A stretch of DNA of 64,000 nt from Pseudanabaena frigida (GCA_003242085.1 QBML01000019.1:32805-96804), one strand, 5' to 3'; positions 28,718 through 37,967 are shown, counted from the first letter of the stretch. Notes: generated from the letters alone by a model not told the origin. Numbers and translations: made by a program.

Positions 28718-30268
28718 TTATAACTTACAGAATTGGCGCGATCGCGAAAATGCGGCTTCTTGGAATTGCCAACCAAAGGCAAAATGACTAATGGAACTAA
28801 TCGTAGGAACCGCCGCACGGATTGCTTGCATTTGCACCTCCAACGATGGACGATTGGCAAAGGGTTCATTCCATTGCCCTACTAAAATTGGTGCGATTTT
28901 GGTTCCTTCAGGAGCGTATTGAGCGACTCGACGAACTTGGGCAACAATACAATCGGGTTTTCCACAGACTGCATATGCCATTGGCTGCCACTCATAGGAA
29001 CTAGTGAACAAATGCCAAGGTTGCATTCGCGAATCAAATCCTTCGCCTACAGGTTGATTGCCATCTGAGAAAAAGGCAATGCCAGCGGGAATACCTTGAC
29101 GGAAAACTGGTTTGGAAACAATATCGAGATAATAGGTCACACCGATAAAAGCATGACCGACAGCCAACTTCCAAAGCTCATTTTGCCAAAAGGCGATCGC
29201 GGGATTTTGGCTGGAAGGTTGGCGACCTTGCCATAGAGGTTCGGATTCTTGAGGATAGAGCTTTTTCACAGTTTGGAGATCGGTTGGTGTGACATAGCCC
29301 TGTTTAAGAAAGCGATTAATAATTTCTAGCCCTTGCAAATTCTCAGCGCGATCGCGTAATGCTTGTAATGACGCTTGACCATAAATCCACAGATAGCGGA
29401 CATTACTCACCACCGAAGCCGCGCCTGCACCACGTTTATAACGCACATAATCGAATACGACTCCATCAGGTTTTCGCTTCACAACTTCATTTACTACCAA
29501 ATATAAATCGCTCTGGGCTTGGTAATTGTAAGGATCGATAAATAGCTGATTCGTAGTGGAGACTTCACCTTCAGGGTTTTTACCCAAATTCTCGACAATC
29601 GAAATGGTGCTGTCTCCATTCCCATTCCGCGCGATCGCATTCTGCCGAGCTACGGTCATTTTCGCTAAGCCATTACGGTCAAAGCCTTTGCCATAGGAAG
29701 TACTAAAGTTCATCGTAAATATCCAAGCATGAACTTTAATCCCTCTCTCTCTCCCTTTGGCGATCGCCAGTTTTAGTAAATCGGCATTTTTATATTGCTC
29801 GGAGTTAATTAAAGATTCCCAAGCCGTTGTATTTTCCGAACGAGGTAAGAGAATCTTACCTTCGGATATAACTTCCACAAACACTTGGTTATAGCCTTTA
29901 TTAACGATGCGATCCATTACTTCATCAAGTTTGCCATCCTGAAGATCGCAGGGATATAGACGCAGCCAAACACCTTGAGTTTTGAGCCAAGACTTTTGCC
30001 GACAGGTATTAAGTGCTTGGCTGTGTTGTTTTACGATCTCCTGATATGCCTTTGTCGAAGCTACATTTTCGTTATTAATTGCCTTTTTTCGATCGGAACT
30101 ATCTTTAAAAGCAGCTATACGCAAATTGTCTTTGTTCGCGATCGCCTCATTCTCAAATTGACAATATTCACCAACTTGAGCAAAGACGGGCGGCATAATG
30201 CTCATCCCCACTAATAAATTAGTGAGTAAGGTAAGCGAAAAAACTCTAGTTGTGATGTTTGCCGACAT
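28718..30268 (-). CDS. Secreted GHL10-type glycoside hydrolase-like protein
   Basis: About 516 residues. A signal peptide (MSANITTRVFSLTLLTNLLVGMSIMPPVFA) precedes a TIM-barrel-like domain of the GHL10 family (PF02638 type). Landmarks are KTQGVWLRLYPCDL, NKGYNQVFVEVISEGKILLP, RGIKVHAWIFTMNFS and KPDGVVFDYVRYKRG. The family is thought to act on cell-wall or extracellular glycans, but its substrate is unproven. I start at the ATG just before the signal peptide; a TTG 13 codons earlier lies inside a palindromic repeat. Likely periplasmic or exported. Confidence 0.8.
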   Translation of the reverse strand: MSANITTRVFSLTLLTNLLVGMSIMPPVFAQVGEYCQFENEAIANKDNLRIAAFKDSSDRKKAINNENVASTKAYQEIVKQHSQALNTCRQKSWLKTQGVWLRLYPCDLQDGKLDEVMDRIVNKGYNQVFVEVISEGKILLPRSENTTAWESLINSEQYKNADLLKLAIAKGRERGIKVHAWIFTMNFSTSYGKGFDRNGLAKMTVARQNAIARNGNGDSTISIVENLGKNPEGEVSTTNQLFIDPYNYQAQSDLYLVVNEVVKRKPDGVVFDYVRYKRGAGAASVVSNVRYLWIYGQASLQALRDRAENLQGLEIINRFLKQGYVTPTDLQTVKKLYPQESEPLWQGRQPSSQNPAIAFWQNELWKLAVGHAFIGVTYYLDIVSKPVFRQGIPAGIAFFSDGNQPVGEGFDSRMQPWHLFTSSYEWQPMAYAVCGKPDCIVAQVRRVAQYAPEGTKIAPILVGQWNEPFANRPSLEVQMQAIRAAVPTISSISHFAFGWQFQEAAFSRSRQFCKL

Positions 30269-30292
30269 ATAAAAACCGTGATATCTATTTTT

Positions 30293-30397
30293 TATAGTGG
30301 TTTTCAAATGAGTGCATACTCATTTGAAAACAAAAAACCAATCTCAGTCAGGCTTTTGGGTTTTTACTTTGCCGTAGGCAAAATAAAAACCGCTATA
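30293..30397. mobile_element. MITE-like element with two palindromes
   Basis: The ends TATAGTGGTTTT and AAAACCGCTATA are inverted repeats. Inside are a 32-bp perfect palindrome (GTTTTCAAATGAGTGC and its complement) and a second hairpin GGTTTTTACTTTGCC-GTA-GGCAAAATAAAAACC. It occupies half of the divergent spacer, 25 bp from the hydrolase start, so it could carry or alter that promoter. Confidence 0.65.
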
Positions 30398-30501
30398 GGA
30401 CTGAAATTGCCTTAATGTTTTTGGGCAATATTCTATTAGGTTTTTGATACAGTACTCTGGGCAACATCAAAAAACCAATAAAATCTTCGACTGTAATCGC
30501 C

Positions 30502-31449
30502 ATGAATGATGTCATCAATCCATCAGTTGAATCGCCTGAGACATATCTCCAATATGGCGATCGCTATCAGCCATCTGGCAATACTGACCTTGCACTTAAA
30601 AACTATCAACGCGCCTTGGCGATAAATCCTGACTTCGCCCCTGCCCATGAGCGGATTGGCTCAATTTATCAACTACAGGGCAATGTGATGGAGTCGATCG
30701 CCAGTTTTAGCAAAGCTATTCAAATTAATCCGCAATCCTTGGCAGCCCAATTAGGATTGGGTAATGCGTATCAACAAATGGGATGGGCTGAACTAGCAAT
30801 TACGCATTTTCAGAAAGCTTTGGAACTTGCGCCCGATCGCTTTTTGGCGGAATATCATTGCAAGCTGGGGGATAGCCTTAAAGATCGTGGCAAAATTGCG
30901 GAGGCGATCGCTAGTTACGAACGAGCAATCTCCACAAATCCAGATTATCTCGATGGATATCGGGCGATCGCGCAAATATATATGCGCCAGAACGATATAG
31001 AAGCAGTAAAAGTAATTTACGAACGCGCCAATACTCATAACTCCGAACTCCTGCAAGCCAAGGACTACAACGCACTTGGAGTATCATGGCTGCAGAAAAT
31101 CAACACGATCGCCGCCGAAGATAAATCAGGAATAGATGATTTAGTAGATAGTGCGATCGCTTGCTTTGAACGTGCCATTCAGATCGATCCTACCTATGCT
31201 GATGCTCATTGCAATTTGGGAAGTGCATTTATTCGCAAAGATCGGATTAAAGATGCGATTCTTGCTTATAAAGAAGCGATCGATATCGAACCAAATTTTG
31301 CTCAACCCTATTTCAATCTTGGCATTCTCTTAAACAATATTGGCAAATTTGAGGAAGCGATCGCCTGTTTTCAATCATCGATCGACCTCGTGCCCAACTG
31401 GGTAGAGGCAAAACAATACTTAGGTACACTTCTAGCACGAAAAGCCTAA
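30502..31449 (+). CDS. Tetratricopeptide repeat protein
   Basis: A 315-residue soluble protein made of about seven TPR units, for example DLALKNYQRALAINPDFAPA, ESIASFSKAIQINPQSLAAQ, LAITHFQKALELAPD and EAIACFQSSIDLVPNWVEA. These build a superhelical protein-binding scaffold. No catalytic domain or signal peptide is present. Partners are unknown. It ends in a perfect palindromic terminator shared with the convergent pseudouridine synthase. Confidence 0.85.
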   Translation: MNDVINPSVESPETYLQYGDRYQPSGNTDLALKNYQRALAINPDFAPAHERIGSIYQLQGNVMESIASFSKAIQINPQSLAAQLGLGNAYQQMGWAELAITHFQKALELAPDRFLAEYHCKLGDSLKDRGKIAEAIASYERAISTNPDYLDGYRAIAQIYMRQNDIEAVKVIYERANTHNSELLQAKDYNALGVSWLQKINTIAAEDKSGIDDLVDSAIACFERAIQIDPTYADAHCNLGSAFIRKDRIKDAILAYKEAIDIEPNFAQPYFNLGILLNNIGKFEEAIACFQSSIDLVPNWVEAKQYLGTLLARKA

Positions 31450-31450
31450 G

Positions 31451-31499
31451 TTACCAAAATCGAGAGGCGGCGCTTCGCGCCGCCTCTCGATTTTGGTAA
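31451..31499. terminator. Perfect palindrome with GGCGCTTCGCGCC core
   Basis: TTACCAAAATCGAGAGGCGGCGC-TTC-GCGCCGCCTCTCGATTTTGGTAA, fully self-complementary except the three-base centre, directly after the TPR stop codon. Confidence 0.8.
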
Positions 31500-31521
31500 G
31501 GATTTATGGCGAAGCCATTAC

Positions 31522-33207
31522 TTAAAAAGGAACAGGTATTTGTAAATGAATTAACTCTTGAGTTCGCGGATGCGCAAAAGATAACTCACGCGCATGGAGA
31601 TGTAAGCGACTCGTCGCAGCCTGACAACCATAAAGGCGATCGCCTAAAATTGTCATCCCTAAGCCTCGTGGATCGGCAGAGTGAACGCGCAACTGGTGTG
31701 TCCGTCCTGTTAAGGGAATAAATTCGATTCTTGAATGATTTTCTTCTTGTCTCAGTAATTGAAACTGAGTCACACTAGGCTTGCCGCGTTGCCAATCGAC
31801 TTGCTGATAGGGGCGATTTTCAGGATTACCCCATAGTGGTAAATCAATTGTGCCGCGATCGCTTTCAATCTTTCCAGATAGTAATGCCTCATAAATTTTA
31901 CGGATTTGTCTCTCTTGAAATTGATTATGGAGATGACGCAGGGTTTCCAGATCGCGAGCCAACAATAAAATTCCCGACGTTTGGCGATCGAGTCGATGTG
32001 CTGGATAAAATTTATCGCCCTGCGATTGACGTAACCGACTAAGAACACTGTCTTGAGTATCTAAATATCGCCCAGGCACAGATAGAAGTCCTGCGGGTTT
32101 AGCGATCGCAATTAGATACTCATCTTCATAAATAACTCGAAGAGATCCCCCTAAATCCCCCTTAAAAAGGGGGACTTGATTTTCTTCTCCCCTCTTATTA
32201 AGGGGGGCTGGGGGGGATCTCCTTCCCGACAGTAAAAATCCCATTAATGGTTGGCATCTCTCTACACAAGCACCATAAAATTCACCTTGAATTTTATAAC
32301 CATCAGGTGAAGGATTTCCACACCAAAACTCTGCCATCGCTAAAGGAGTGAGGTTATGAGTTGCAGCATAATGGAGTAACTTTGGCGCACAGCAATCACC
32401 CATACCTGTGGGCATCGATCCTTCTGCGATTAATTGTCGTAGCGATCGCGTTTCACCTGCAAAATTAGTTAGCACATATGCATCATGCATCTGAGTTTGC
32501 AAAGTACGCGATAATTCACGACGTTGCTTTTTTAGAATCTGCATTCTTTCATCGGCATCAGCGATCGCCTGTTTTAATGGCTGTAAAACGCGATCGCGAT
32601 CGCGCTTAAACTCTTGCCTTACCATTTTTTCAAGTTGGCTTTCTCGATCTAAATCTTGTGTATTTACCTCATTTAGCGATCGCTTCAATTGTCTTTGTTG
32701 CTTAGAAATTTGATGGCGATCTTGGAGAACTTGTAATTGAGTCTCATATTCTCGCGATCTTCTTTCATATTCCAATCGTTCGGGAATTTGACTTAAGTCT
32801 ATTAACTCTTGTTTAATTGCCGCTAATTTACTCAGGGTAATAGATTCTTCAATGGCAACTTTTTCTCTCCCAGCGATTGGTGGAACCCATCCTGCAATCT
32901 GACTTTCTCCATTTAGCAATCCTGAAAAAGCCTTGAGAACTATTCGCTCTCCCGTTGGCGATTCTGCTAACAGAACTCCATACATTTTTCCTTCTCGCAA
33001 ACCCAATTGTGATAGGTATAGCCTGCCGCAATTGGGTTTGGACAGTTCTTGCATCAAATCTCTAGCGATCGCCTCAGCCTGTGAAGTTCTTGGCAAACGC
33101 AAGAATTCGCCACTATAGGGACAAATACCCTCATACCAATAGGTAGCATCGCCCTCTGAAGCAAGTATCATGGCAGAAGCATCTAATATTTCTTCGATAT
33201 GAGTCAC
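31522..33207 (-). CDS. RluA-family pseudouridine synthase with long N-terminal extension
   Basis: Isomerises uridine to pseudouridine in rRNA or tRNA. The catalytic domain (about 355-561) opens YEDEYLIAIAKPAGLLSVPGR and has the catalytic Asp in HRLDRQTSGILLLAR and the motif TGRTHQLRVH. The first 320 residues contain a Cys/Trp-rich start and a coiled coil (ERRSREYETQLQVLQDRHQISKQQRQL region), as in other cyanobacterial members. Residues about 329-355 (SPPAPLNKRGEENQVPLFKGDLGGS) are encoded by an inserted palindromic repeat. The start is GTG at 33207, overlapping selO by 9 bp; ATG at 33171 is equally possible. Confidence 0.85.
   Translation of the reverse strand: MTHIEEILDASAMILASEGDATYWYEGICPYSGEFLRLPRTSQAEAIARDLMQELSKPNCGRLYLSQLGLREGKMYGVLLAESPTGERIVLKAFSGLLNGESQIAGWVPPIAGREKVAIEESITLSKLAAIKQELIDLSQIPERLEYERRSREYETQLQVLQDRHQISKQQRQLKRSLNEVNTQDLDRESQLEKMVRQEFKRDRDRVLQPLKQAIADADERMQILKKQRRELSRTLQTQMHDAYVLTNFAGETRSLRQLIAEGSMPTGMGDCCAPKLLHYAATHNLTPLAMAEFWCGNPSPDGYKIQGEFYGACVERCQPLMGFLLSGRRSPPAPLNKRGEENQVPLFKGDLGGSLRVIYEDEYLIAIAKPAGLLSVPGRYLDTQDSVLSRLRQSQGDKFYPAHRLDRQTSGILLLARDLETLRHLHNQFQERQIRKIYEALLSGKIESDRGTIDLPLWGNPENRPYQQVDWQRGKPSVTQFQLLRQEENHSRIEFIPLTGRTHQLRVHSADPRGLGMTILGDRLYGCQAATSRLHLHARELSFAHPRTQELIHLQIPVPF
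32143..32219. repeat. Palindromic repeat inserted in frame within the rluA-like gene
   Basis: GATCCCCCTAAATCCCCC-TTAAAAA-GGGGG ... CCCCTCTTATTAAGGGGGGCTGGGGGGGATC. This C/G-rich repeat is common between genes in cyanobacteria. Here its 77 bp add a proline-rich linker without breaking the frame. Confidence 0.8.
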
Positions 33208-34626
33208 TCAAGTAACCCTTTCCTTAATCTTAACTACGAACCAGCGATCGAATCTCTAGCAGACTATCACGATGTCGTTACTGCCGCAGAATATCCGATG
33301 CATAGGTTGCGTTGGCGTAATGATGATATTTTACCGACTCTAGGGCTTGACTCCTCACAGGTAAGCGATGATGACTTTATCGAAGCTTTTGGACATTTTC
33401 GGGCAGTGCGTCCTTTTCTTGCATTGCGCTATCATGGCTATCAATTTGGAGAATATAACCCTCAACTCGGTGATGGACGAGGTTTTGTTTACGGACAAGT
33501 GAGTGGTGTTGATGGAGAATTCTATGATTTTGGGACAAAAGGCTCTGGCAGAACTCCATATTCTAGAACTGCCGATGGTAGACTCACTTTGAAAGGGGGA
33601 GTGCGAGAAATTATTGCCTCCGAGGCACTGTATCGCATGGGTGTAAAAACTTCCCGCTGCCTTAGTCTTGTCGAAACAGGCGAAGACCTATGGCGCGGCG
33701 ATGAACCTTCGCCCACGAGATCGGCAGTAATGGTGCGATTTTCGCGATCGCATATTCGGTTTGGCACATTTGAGCGGTTGCGTTGGATTGGACGCGCCGA
33801 CCTCACCCGCAAATTACTAGACCATGTTCTCCAAGTTTACTATCCACATATCTGGGGAAAAGAGAATCAAGATGATATTTTTTATTTGGAACTAGTCGAA
33901 AGAGTTGCCACTCTCTGCGCTCAGTGGATGGCAGCAGGATTTTGTCATGCGGTTCTCAATACTGACAATATGTCAATCACGGGGGAAAGCTTCGATTATG
34001 GGCCATTTGCCTTTATCCCTACCTACGATCCGCGATTTACGGCTGCTTACTTCGATCATGCAGGGCGGTACAGCTATGCTAACCAACCTGCCGCTTGCTA
34101 TTGGAATCTTGAAAAGCTACAAGATCCCCTCAGCATGGTGATGGATAAAGACAATATGCAATCTTCATTACTGAAGTTTAAAGACTTCTATCGTGATGCC
34201 TATTGCGAAATCATGTTAAAGCGTTTAGGGTTTAGCTCTCTTTCAGAACCTGAAACAGAAGACTTGATAGGAGCAACTTTAGAGCTACTTTCGGCTGCTC
34301 AAGCGATCGGCTACAATCAATTTTTCGTCAAACTCCGCCAATCTTTCGAGCCGAATTGGCGCGAAGATGCTAGCAAGATTTTTGGCAGTCATGATTGGGA
34401 ACTCAACGACGAGCAAATAATCCTCTTAGAGAAATGGCGAGTTGTCTATCACCAATTGCTAATTCGTCTGCCGATCGCGGAATTAGAAAATATTGCCCAA
34501 CAACTCCAACAATCCAATCCTACGATAATTTTCTTACGTCCCAAAATCGAAGAACTTTGGGAAAAAATTACCGTTGATGACGATTGGCAACCTCTTTATG
34601 ATGCGATCGCTCAACTCAAAACCTAA
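33199..34626 (+). CDS. selO: Protein adenylyltransferase SelO (YdiU family)
   Basis: A pseudokinase-fold enzyme of 475 residues that transfers AMP to protein hydroxyls; in other bacteria it acts in redox stress. Conserved parts are LALRYHGYQFGEYNPQLGDGRG, DFGTKGSGRTPYSRTADGRLTLKGGVREII (nucleotide and activation region), HAVLNTDNMSITGESFDYGPFAF (metal and catalytic Asp region) and the C-terminal helical part. Cytoplasmic. It is divergent from the rluA-like gene, with start codons nearly touching, so the promoters must overlap coding sequence. The terminator is shared with the next convergent gene. Confidence 0.92.
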   Translation: MSHSSNPFLNLNYEPAIESLADYHDVVTAAEYPMHRLRWRNDDILPTLGLDSSQVSDDDFIEAFGHFRAVRPFLALRYHGYQFGEYNPQLGDGRGFVYGQVSGVDGEFYDFGTKGSGRTPYSRTADGRLTLKGGVREIIASEALYRMGVKTSRCLSLVETGEDLWRGDEPSPTRSAVMVRFSRSHIRFGTFERLRWIGRADLTRKLLDHVLQVYYPHIWGKENQDDIFYLELVERVATLCAQWMAAGFCHAVLNTDNMSITGESFDYGPFAFIPTYDPRFTAAYFDHAGRYSYANQPAACYWNLEKLQDPLSMVMDKDNMQSSLLKFKDFYRDAYCEIMLKRLGFSSLSEPETEDLIGATLELLSAAQAIGYNQFFVKLRQSFEPNWREDASKIFGSHDWELNDEQIILLEKWRVVYHQLLIRLPIAELENIAQQLQQSNPTIIFLRPKIEELWEKITVDDDWQPLYDAIAQLKT

Positions 34627-34657
34627 AAATAGAGAGTGCTTTGCGCTCTCTATTTTT
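34625..34657. terminator. Bidirectional terminator
   Basis: AAAAATAGAGAGTGC-TTT-GCGCTCTCTATTTTT overlaps both stop codons of the convergent selO and ACT-like genes. Confidence 0.75.
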
Positions 34658-35372
34658 AATCCGATAATCGTTGCTTGAGACTTTCAGCAATTTTTGTCCC
34701 CAGATATTCAGGAATCAAGTTTTCGTTTGGCCCTAACAAATACAAAATCAAGCGCGTCCGTCCCCGCCAAACTAATAAATTGGCATTTACCACCAACAAA
34801 TCCTCTTGCCATATCGCATTCATCACCTTATAGAACAAACCAGGTTGGCTATCAGCCTCTACTAATAGTGCTGGTAAATGAAACACGCGATCGACATAAA
34901 AATTTGTCTCGACTTTTTTGAGTCCGCTGTCAAGGTTAAACTCCAGTGCCAACATCTCTTCAACTTCAAAGCGACCCAATAAAGTTTCTTTGATCGCCTT
35001 TCTGACATTCTCTGCTGTTTTCTGAGGTAACGATTTACCACCCCGTGAAATCACTAGCTTGATAAATACCAACATGGGTGTGTGAATTTGACCATATAAG
35101 CTCAGGCTATGGATCGTTAAACCATAGGCGGCTAGCACTCCAAAAATGTCATTTAGCAGGAAGGACTGGTTGCGATAAGCAAAATAAAGTACGCTTTTGC
35201 TGCTTTCAGACTTTAGCTCAATTACTGCTTCTTTAGTTTGATAAAGCTGATAAGCCAAACGCAAATTTTGCAGTTGAATGTCACTACTCACAAATTGCTC
35301 GTAGAACTGCGGAAAGCTCATATTAAAGCGTTTCAGTAATTCAATCGTTGAGGTTTTTAGCCCATACGTCAT
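34656..35372 (-). CDS. Protein with two ACT-like domains
   Basis: A 238-residue soluble protein. Two stretches look like ACT small-molecule-binding folds: KSVLYFAYRNQSFLLNDIFGVLAAYGLTIHSLSLYG (about 58-95) and HLPALLVEADSQPGLFYKVMNAIWQEDLLVVNANLL (about 165-200). Both have the beta-helix-beta pattern seen in GlnD-type ACT repeats. I recognise the type from cyanobacterial uncharacterised proteins; the ligand and role are unknown. The ACT assignment is from pattern only. Confidence 0.5.
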   Translation of the reverse strand: MTYGLKTSTIELLKRFNMSFPQFYEQFVSSDIQLQNLRLAYQLYQTKEAVIELKSESSKSVLYFAYRNQSFLLNDIFGVLAAYGLTIHSLSLYGQIHTPMLVFIKLVISRGGKSLPQKTAENVRKAIKETLLGRFEVEEMLALEFNLDSGLKKVETNFYVDRVFHLPALLVEADSQPGLFYKVMNAIWQEDLLVVNANLLVWRGRTRLILYLLGPNENLIPEYLGTKIAESLKQRLSD

Positions 35373-35390
35373 TGCCCACCTCCCGATCGC

Positions 35391-35567
35391 TTAAAATTGC
35401 ATTTCATTCCCCAGAATATAGACCGAAATATCGCAATCAACGCGATTGCCAATATTGAAGCCCTGTAACTTTGAAATAGCACGATCAGATTTAACATTGC
35501 TTGTTTCGGGAATTGAAAAAATAAAAGCTAATATTTCTGGCTCAGTTAAAGACAGCAATGATGCCAT
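35391..35567 (-). CDS. Possible small protein upstream of the ACT-like gene
   Basis: A 58-residue frame (MASLLSLTEPEILAFIFSIPETSNVKSDRAISKLQGFNIGNR...), 18 bp before the ACT-like gene and in the same direction. The frame is open further up (to 35729), but the upstream part looks random. The composition is protein-like, and I know no relatives. Confidence 0.3.
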   Translation of the reverse strand: MASLLSLTEPEILAFIFSIPETSNVKSDRAISKLQGFNIGNRVDCDISVYILGNEMQF

Positions 35568-35734
35568 AATTCTACCAACATAAAGACAGGACTGAATAAG
35601 AGCGGGTAGTATTAAGTAACTGCATTTTAGTATTTGCGATCGCTTGGTTTCAACAAAAGCAGATACAATAAAAATGCTTAGAATATCTGTTATAAATTTG
35701 CAATAGACAGGGCGATCGCTGCTATACACAACAA

Positions 35735-36241
35735 ATGGGGCAAATGGGGTTCTGGAAAAGCTTATTTGGTTCTGACACCCTCGAACCTACAAAAAAAACA
35801 AAACTTCGCCAAGTGCCTAACCAGAGCGGACAGATTTTCTTTAGCACCGAAAAAGATCTCGATCTCTACGAACTAGAAGAGTTATGTGACGCTGTGGGTT
35901 GGGCGCGACGACCAATTCGCAAAGTGCGTATTGCCTTACAACATAGTTTTGTCGTTCTTTCAATGTGGGAGCATCGCGGCGGCTTTCGACGTTTAATTGG
36001 TTTTGCTCGCGCTACCTCAGACTACGCCTTTAACGCGACATTGTGGGATGTGGTGATTCATCCCGATTTTCAAGGCAGGGGTTTAGGCAAGGCGATGATG
36101 GAAGAAATGATTAGAGAGTTACGCAAAGCTGACATTAGTAATATCAGTCTATTCGCCGATGCCCATGTAGTCGAGTTTTACAGTCAGCTAGGTTTCAACG
36201 CCGATCCCGAAGGCATCAAAGGTATGTTTTGGTATCCATAG
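35735..36241 (+). CDS. GNAT-family N-acetyltransferase
   Basis: A 168-residue enzyme that uses acetyl-CoA. The acetyl-CoA loop is [26 protein letters not shown] (Q/R-x-x-G-x-G/A at QGRGLG), and the C-terminal part is [29 protein letters not shown]. The sequence resembles the plastid-type GNAT (NSI/GNAT2-like) proteins that acetylate photosynthetic proteins in plants; whether the cyanobacterial protein does so is unknown. The start may be the ATG at 35735 or at 35744. The AAA ATPase gene follows after 9 bp. Confidence 0.85.
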   Translation: MGQMGFWKSLFGSDTLEPTKKTKLRQVPNQSGQIFFSTEKDLDLYELEELCDAVGWARRPIRKVRIALQHSFVVLSMWEHRGGFRRLIGFARATSDYAFNATLWDVVIHPDFQGRGLGKAMMEEMIRELRKADISNISLFADAHVVEFYSQLGFNADPEGIKGMFWYP

Positions 36242-36250
36242 GCTACAAAA

Positions 36251-37324
36251 ATGAACCAGAATCAGTTATCCAGAATCGTACTGAAAGGGTTCAAATCAAT
36301 CCGTGAGTGCGATCTTGAGTTAAAAGAGCTAAATGTCTTAATTGGGGCTAACGGCTCTGGTAAGTCGAACTTTATTTCGTTTTTCCGCCTAATTCAGCAA
36401 ATTATTGCCAAGAATCTACAGTACTACGTCAACAAGCAGGGGGGGATAGATGCCCATTTACATTTTGGACGCAAAAAGACTAAAGAAATTATTAGCGAAC
36501 TCTACTTTGGCGATCACGGCTATAAATTTTCCCTAGAGCCAACGCTGGACAATCGAGTTTTATTTGCTAAAGAGAGCTACTGGCAATCTCAATTGCCTGA
36601 CTGGAGTATTGGAGCAGGACACTTTGAAACTAATTTAGGCATTCCAGAACAAATTAGTAACCCCACCGTACTTAAAGTGATGAAAAGTTGGCGGATCTAT
36701 CACTTTCACGATACTAGTGAGACTGCTTCGGTTAAGATACCTCAAGCAATTAATGACAATACCTATCTGCGATCAGATGCTCAAAATTTAGCTGCTTACT
36801 TATATCTATTAAAAGAGCAATATCAAACTCACTATCAAAGAATCGTCAAAACAATCCAATTAGTAGCGCCATTCTTTGGGGATTTTTACTTACGTCCTCA
36901 TCCTAATAATCAAGACCAAATTGAACTGGAATGGGTTGAAAAGGGTGAAGATATACCATTTAAAGCATATCAACTCTCCGATGGGACTTTGCGGTTTATT
37001 TGCCTTGCAACTGTATTGATGCAGCCAGAGGATAAGCAACCTGAAATGATTTTGATCGATGAGCCAGAATTGGGTTTACATCCCTATGCCATTAATGTTC
37101 TCGCTTCATTGCTGCGCTCTATAGCCAAATCTAAACAGGTCATAGTTTCTACCCAGTCAGTAGCACTACTGAATGAATTCGACGCATCTGATGTGATTGT
37201 GTGCGATCGCATCGAAGGGGCTACACATTTACACCGACTAGATGAAGATGCTTTAGCTGAATGGCTGCAAGAATACTCTTTAGGTGAACTATGGCAAAAA
37301 AATCTGTTGGGTGGTAGACCATAG
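36251..37324 (+). CDS. AAA ATPase, RecF/OLD-like (AAA_21)
   Basis: A 357-residue ABC-type ATPase without membrane parts. It has Walker A LIGANGSGKSN (about 31-41), a signature-like QLSDGTLRFICLAT, and Walker B with signature MILIDEPELGLHP. Such single-module ATPases are often encoded with a TOPRIM-like DUF4276 protein, as here where the partner begins 2 bp after the stop codon. The pair resembles split OLD-type systems, some of which defend against phage; that role is inference. The partner is frameshifted, so the unit may be inactive. Confidence 0.85.
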   Translation: MNQNQLSRIVLKGFKSIRECDLELKELNVLIGANGSGKSNFISFFRLIQQIIAKNLQYYVNKQGGIDAHLHFGRKKTKEIISELYFGDHGYKFSLEPTLDNRVLFAKESYWQSQLPDWSIGAGHFETNLGIPEQISNPTVLKVMKSWRIYHFHDTSETASVKIPQAINDNTYLRSDAQNLAAYLYLLKEQYQTHYQRIVKTIQLVAPFFGDFYLRPHPNNQDQIELEWVEKGEDIPFKAYQLSDGTLRFICLATVLMQPEDKQPEMILIDEPELGLHPYAINVLASLLRSIAKSKQVIVSTQSVALLNEFDASDVIVCDRIEGATHLHRLDEDALAEWLQEYSLGELWQKNLLGGRP

Positions 37325-37326
37325 AT

Positions 37327-37967
37327 ATGATCAGAGTTCATATTTTCTGCGAAGGAGCAACTGAAGAAACTTTTGTTAAAAGAGTCTTGTTTAGCTATTT
37401 TATCGAACTAGGTATTTCGCTTAATGCAATTGGTTTAAGTAATGGCAGTCAAAAAGGTGGCATATCAACTTATGGTAAGTCAAATCTCAAGTTGAAAGGA
37501 AGTGTAAAGAAGACCCTACTGCGTGGGTTACAACGCTAATTGATTTTTATGGATTACCATCAGATTTTCCTAGTCCAAAACTCACGACTGGTTTATCTTC
37601 AATCAACAGAGCAAAGGCAATTGAACGAGAATTTCAGGAAGATATTGCACAACCTAACTTCATTGCTAATATCGTAGTCCATGAGTTTGAAAGCCTTTTG
37701 TTTAGTAAGCCTGAAATGTTTAGGATTTGGTTTGATGATGAAAGAGTGGTTAGTAAATTGCTTAAGATCCGCAATGAATTTGAGTCCCCAGAGCATATCA
37801 ATAGTGGGTATAACACTGCTCCTTCTAGGCGCATTATGCAAATATGCAGTAAATACGAAAAAATTACTGATGGCTTGAATATAGCTCTAGATATTGGCTT
37901 AGTCACTATTCGAAGAGAGTGCTCAATGTTTAATAGTTGGATTGAGCGCCTTGAAAGTCTTTCTTGA
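37327..37967 (+). pseudogene. DUF4276 (TOPRIM-like) protein, broken by a one-base deletion
   Basis: The first frame gives MIRVHIFCEGATEETFVKRVL, the TOPRIM-like EGxTE motif, up to STYGK at about residue 51. After that it becomes KSNLKLKGSVKK and stops at 37539. Shifting frame at GGTAAGTC (about 37476) yields VKSQVERKCKEDPTAWVTTLIDFYGLPSDFP, followed by IVVHEFESLLFSKPE, the expected rest of DUF4276, to a stop at 37967. Adding one A after GGTAA restores the whole protein of about 213 residues. It is a second gene of a two-gene unit with the AAA ATPase. Confidence 0.8.

Noticed and set aside
37327..37539. Complete 70-residue protein after the AAA ATPase
   Set aside because: The second half is out of frame with a clear DUF4276 continuation, so it is the first part of a frameshifted gene.
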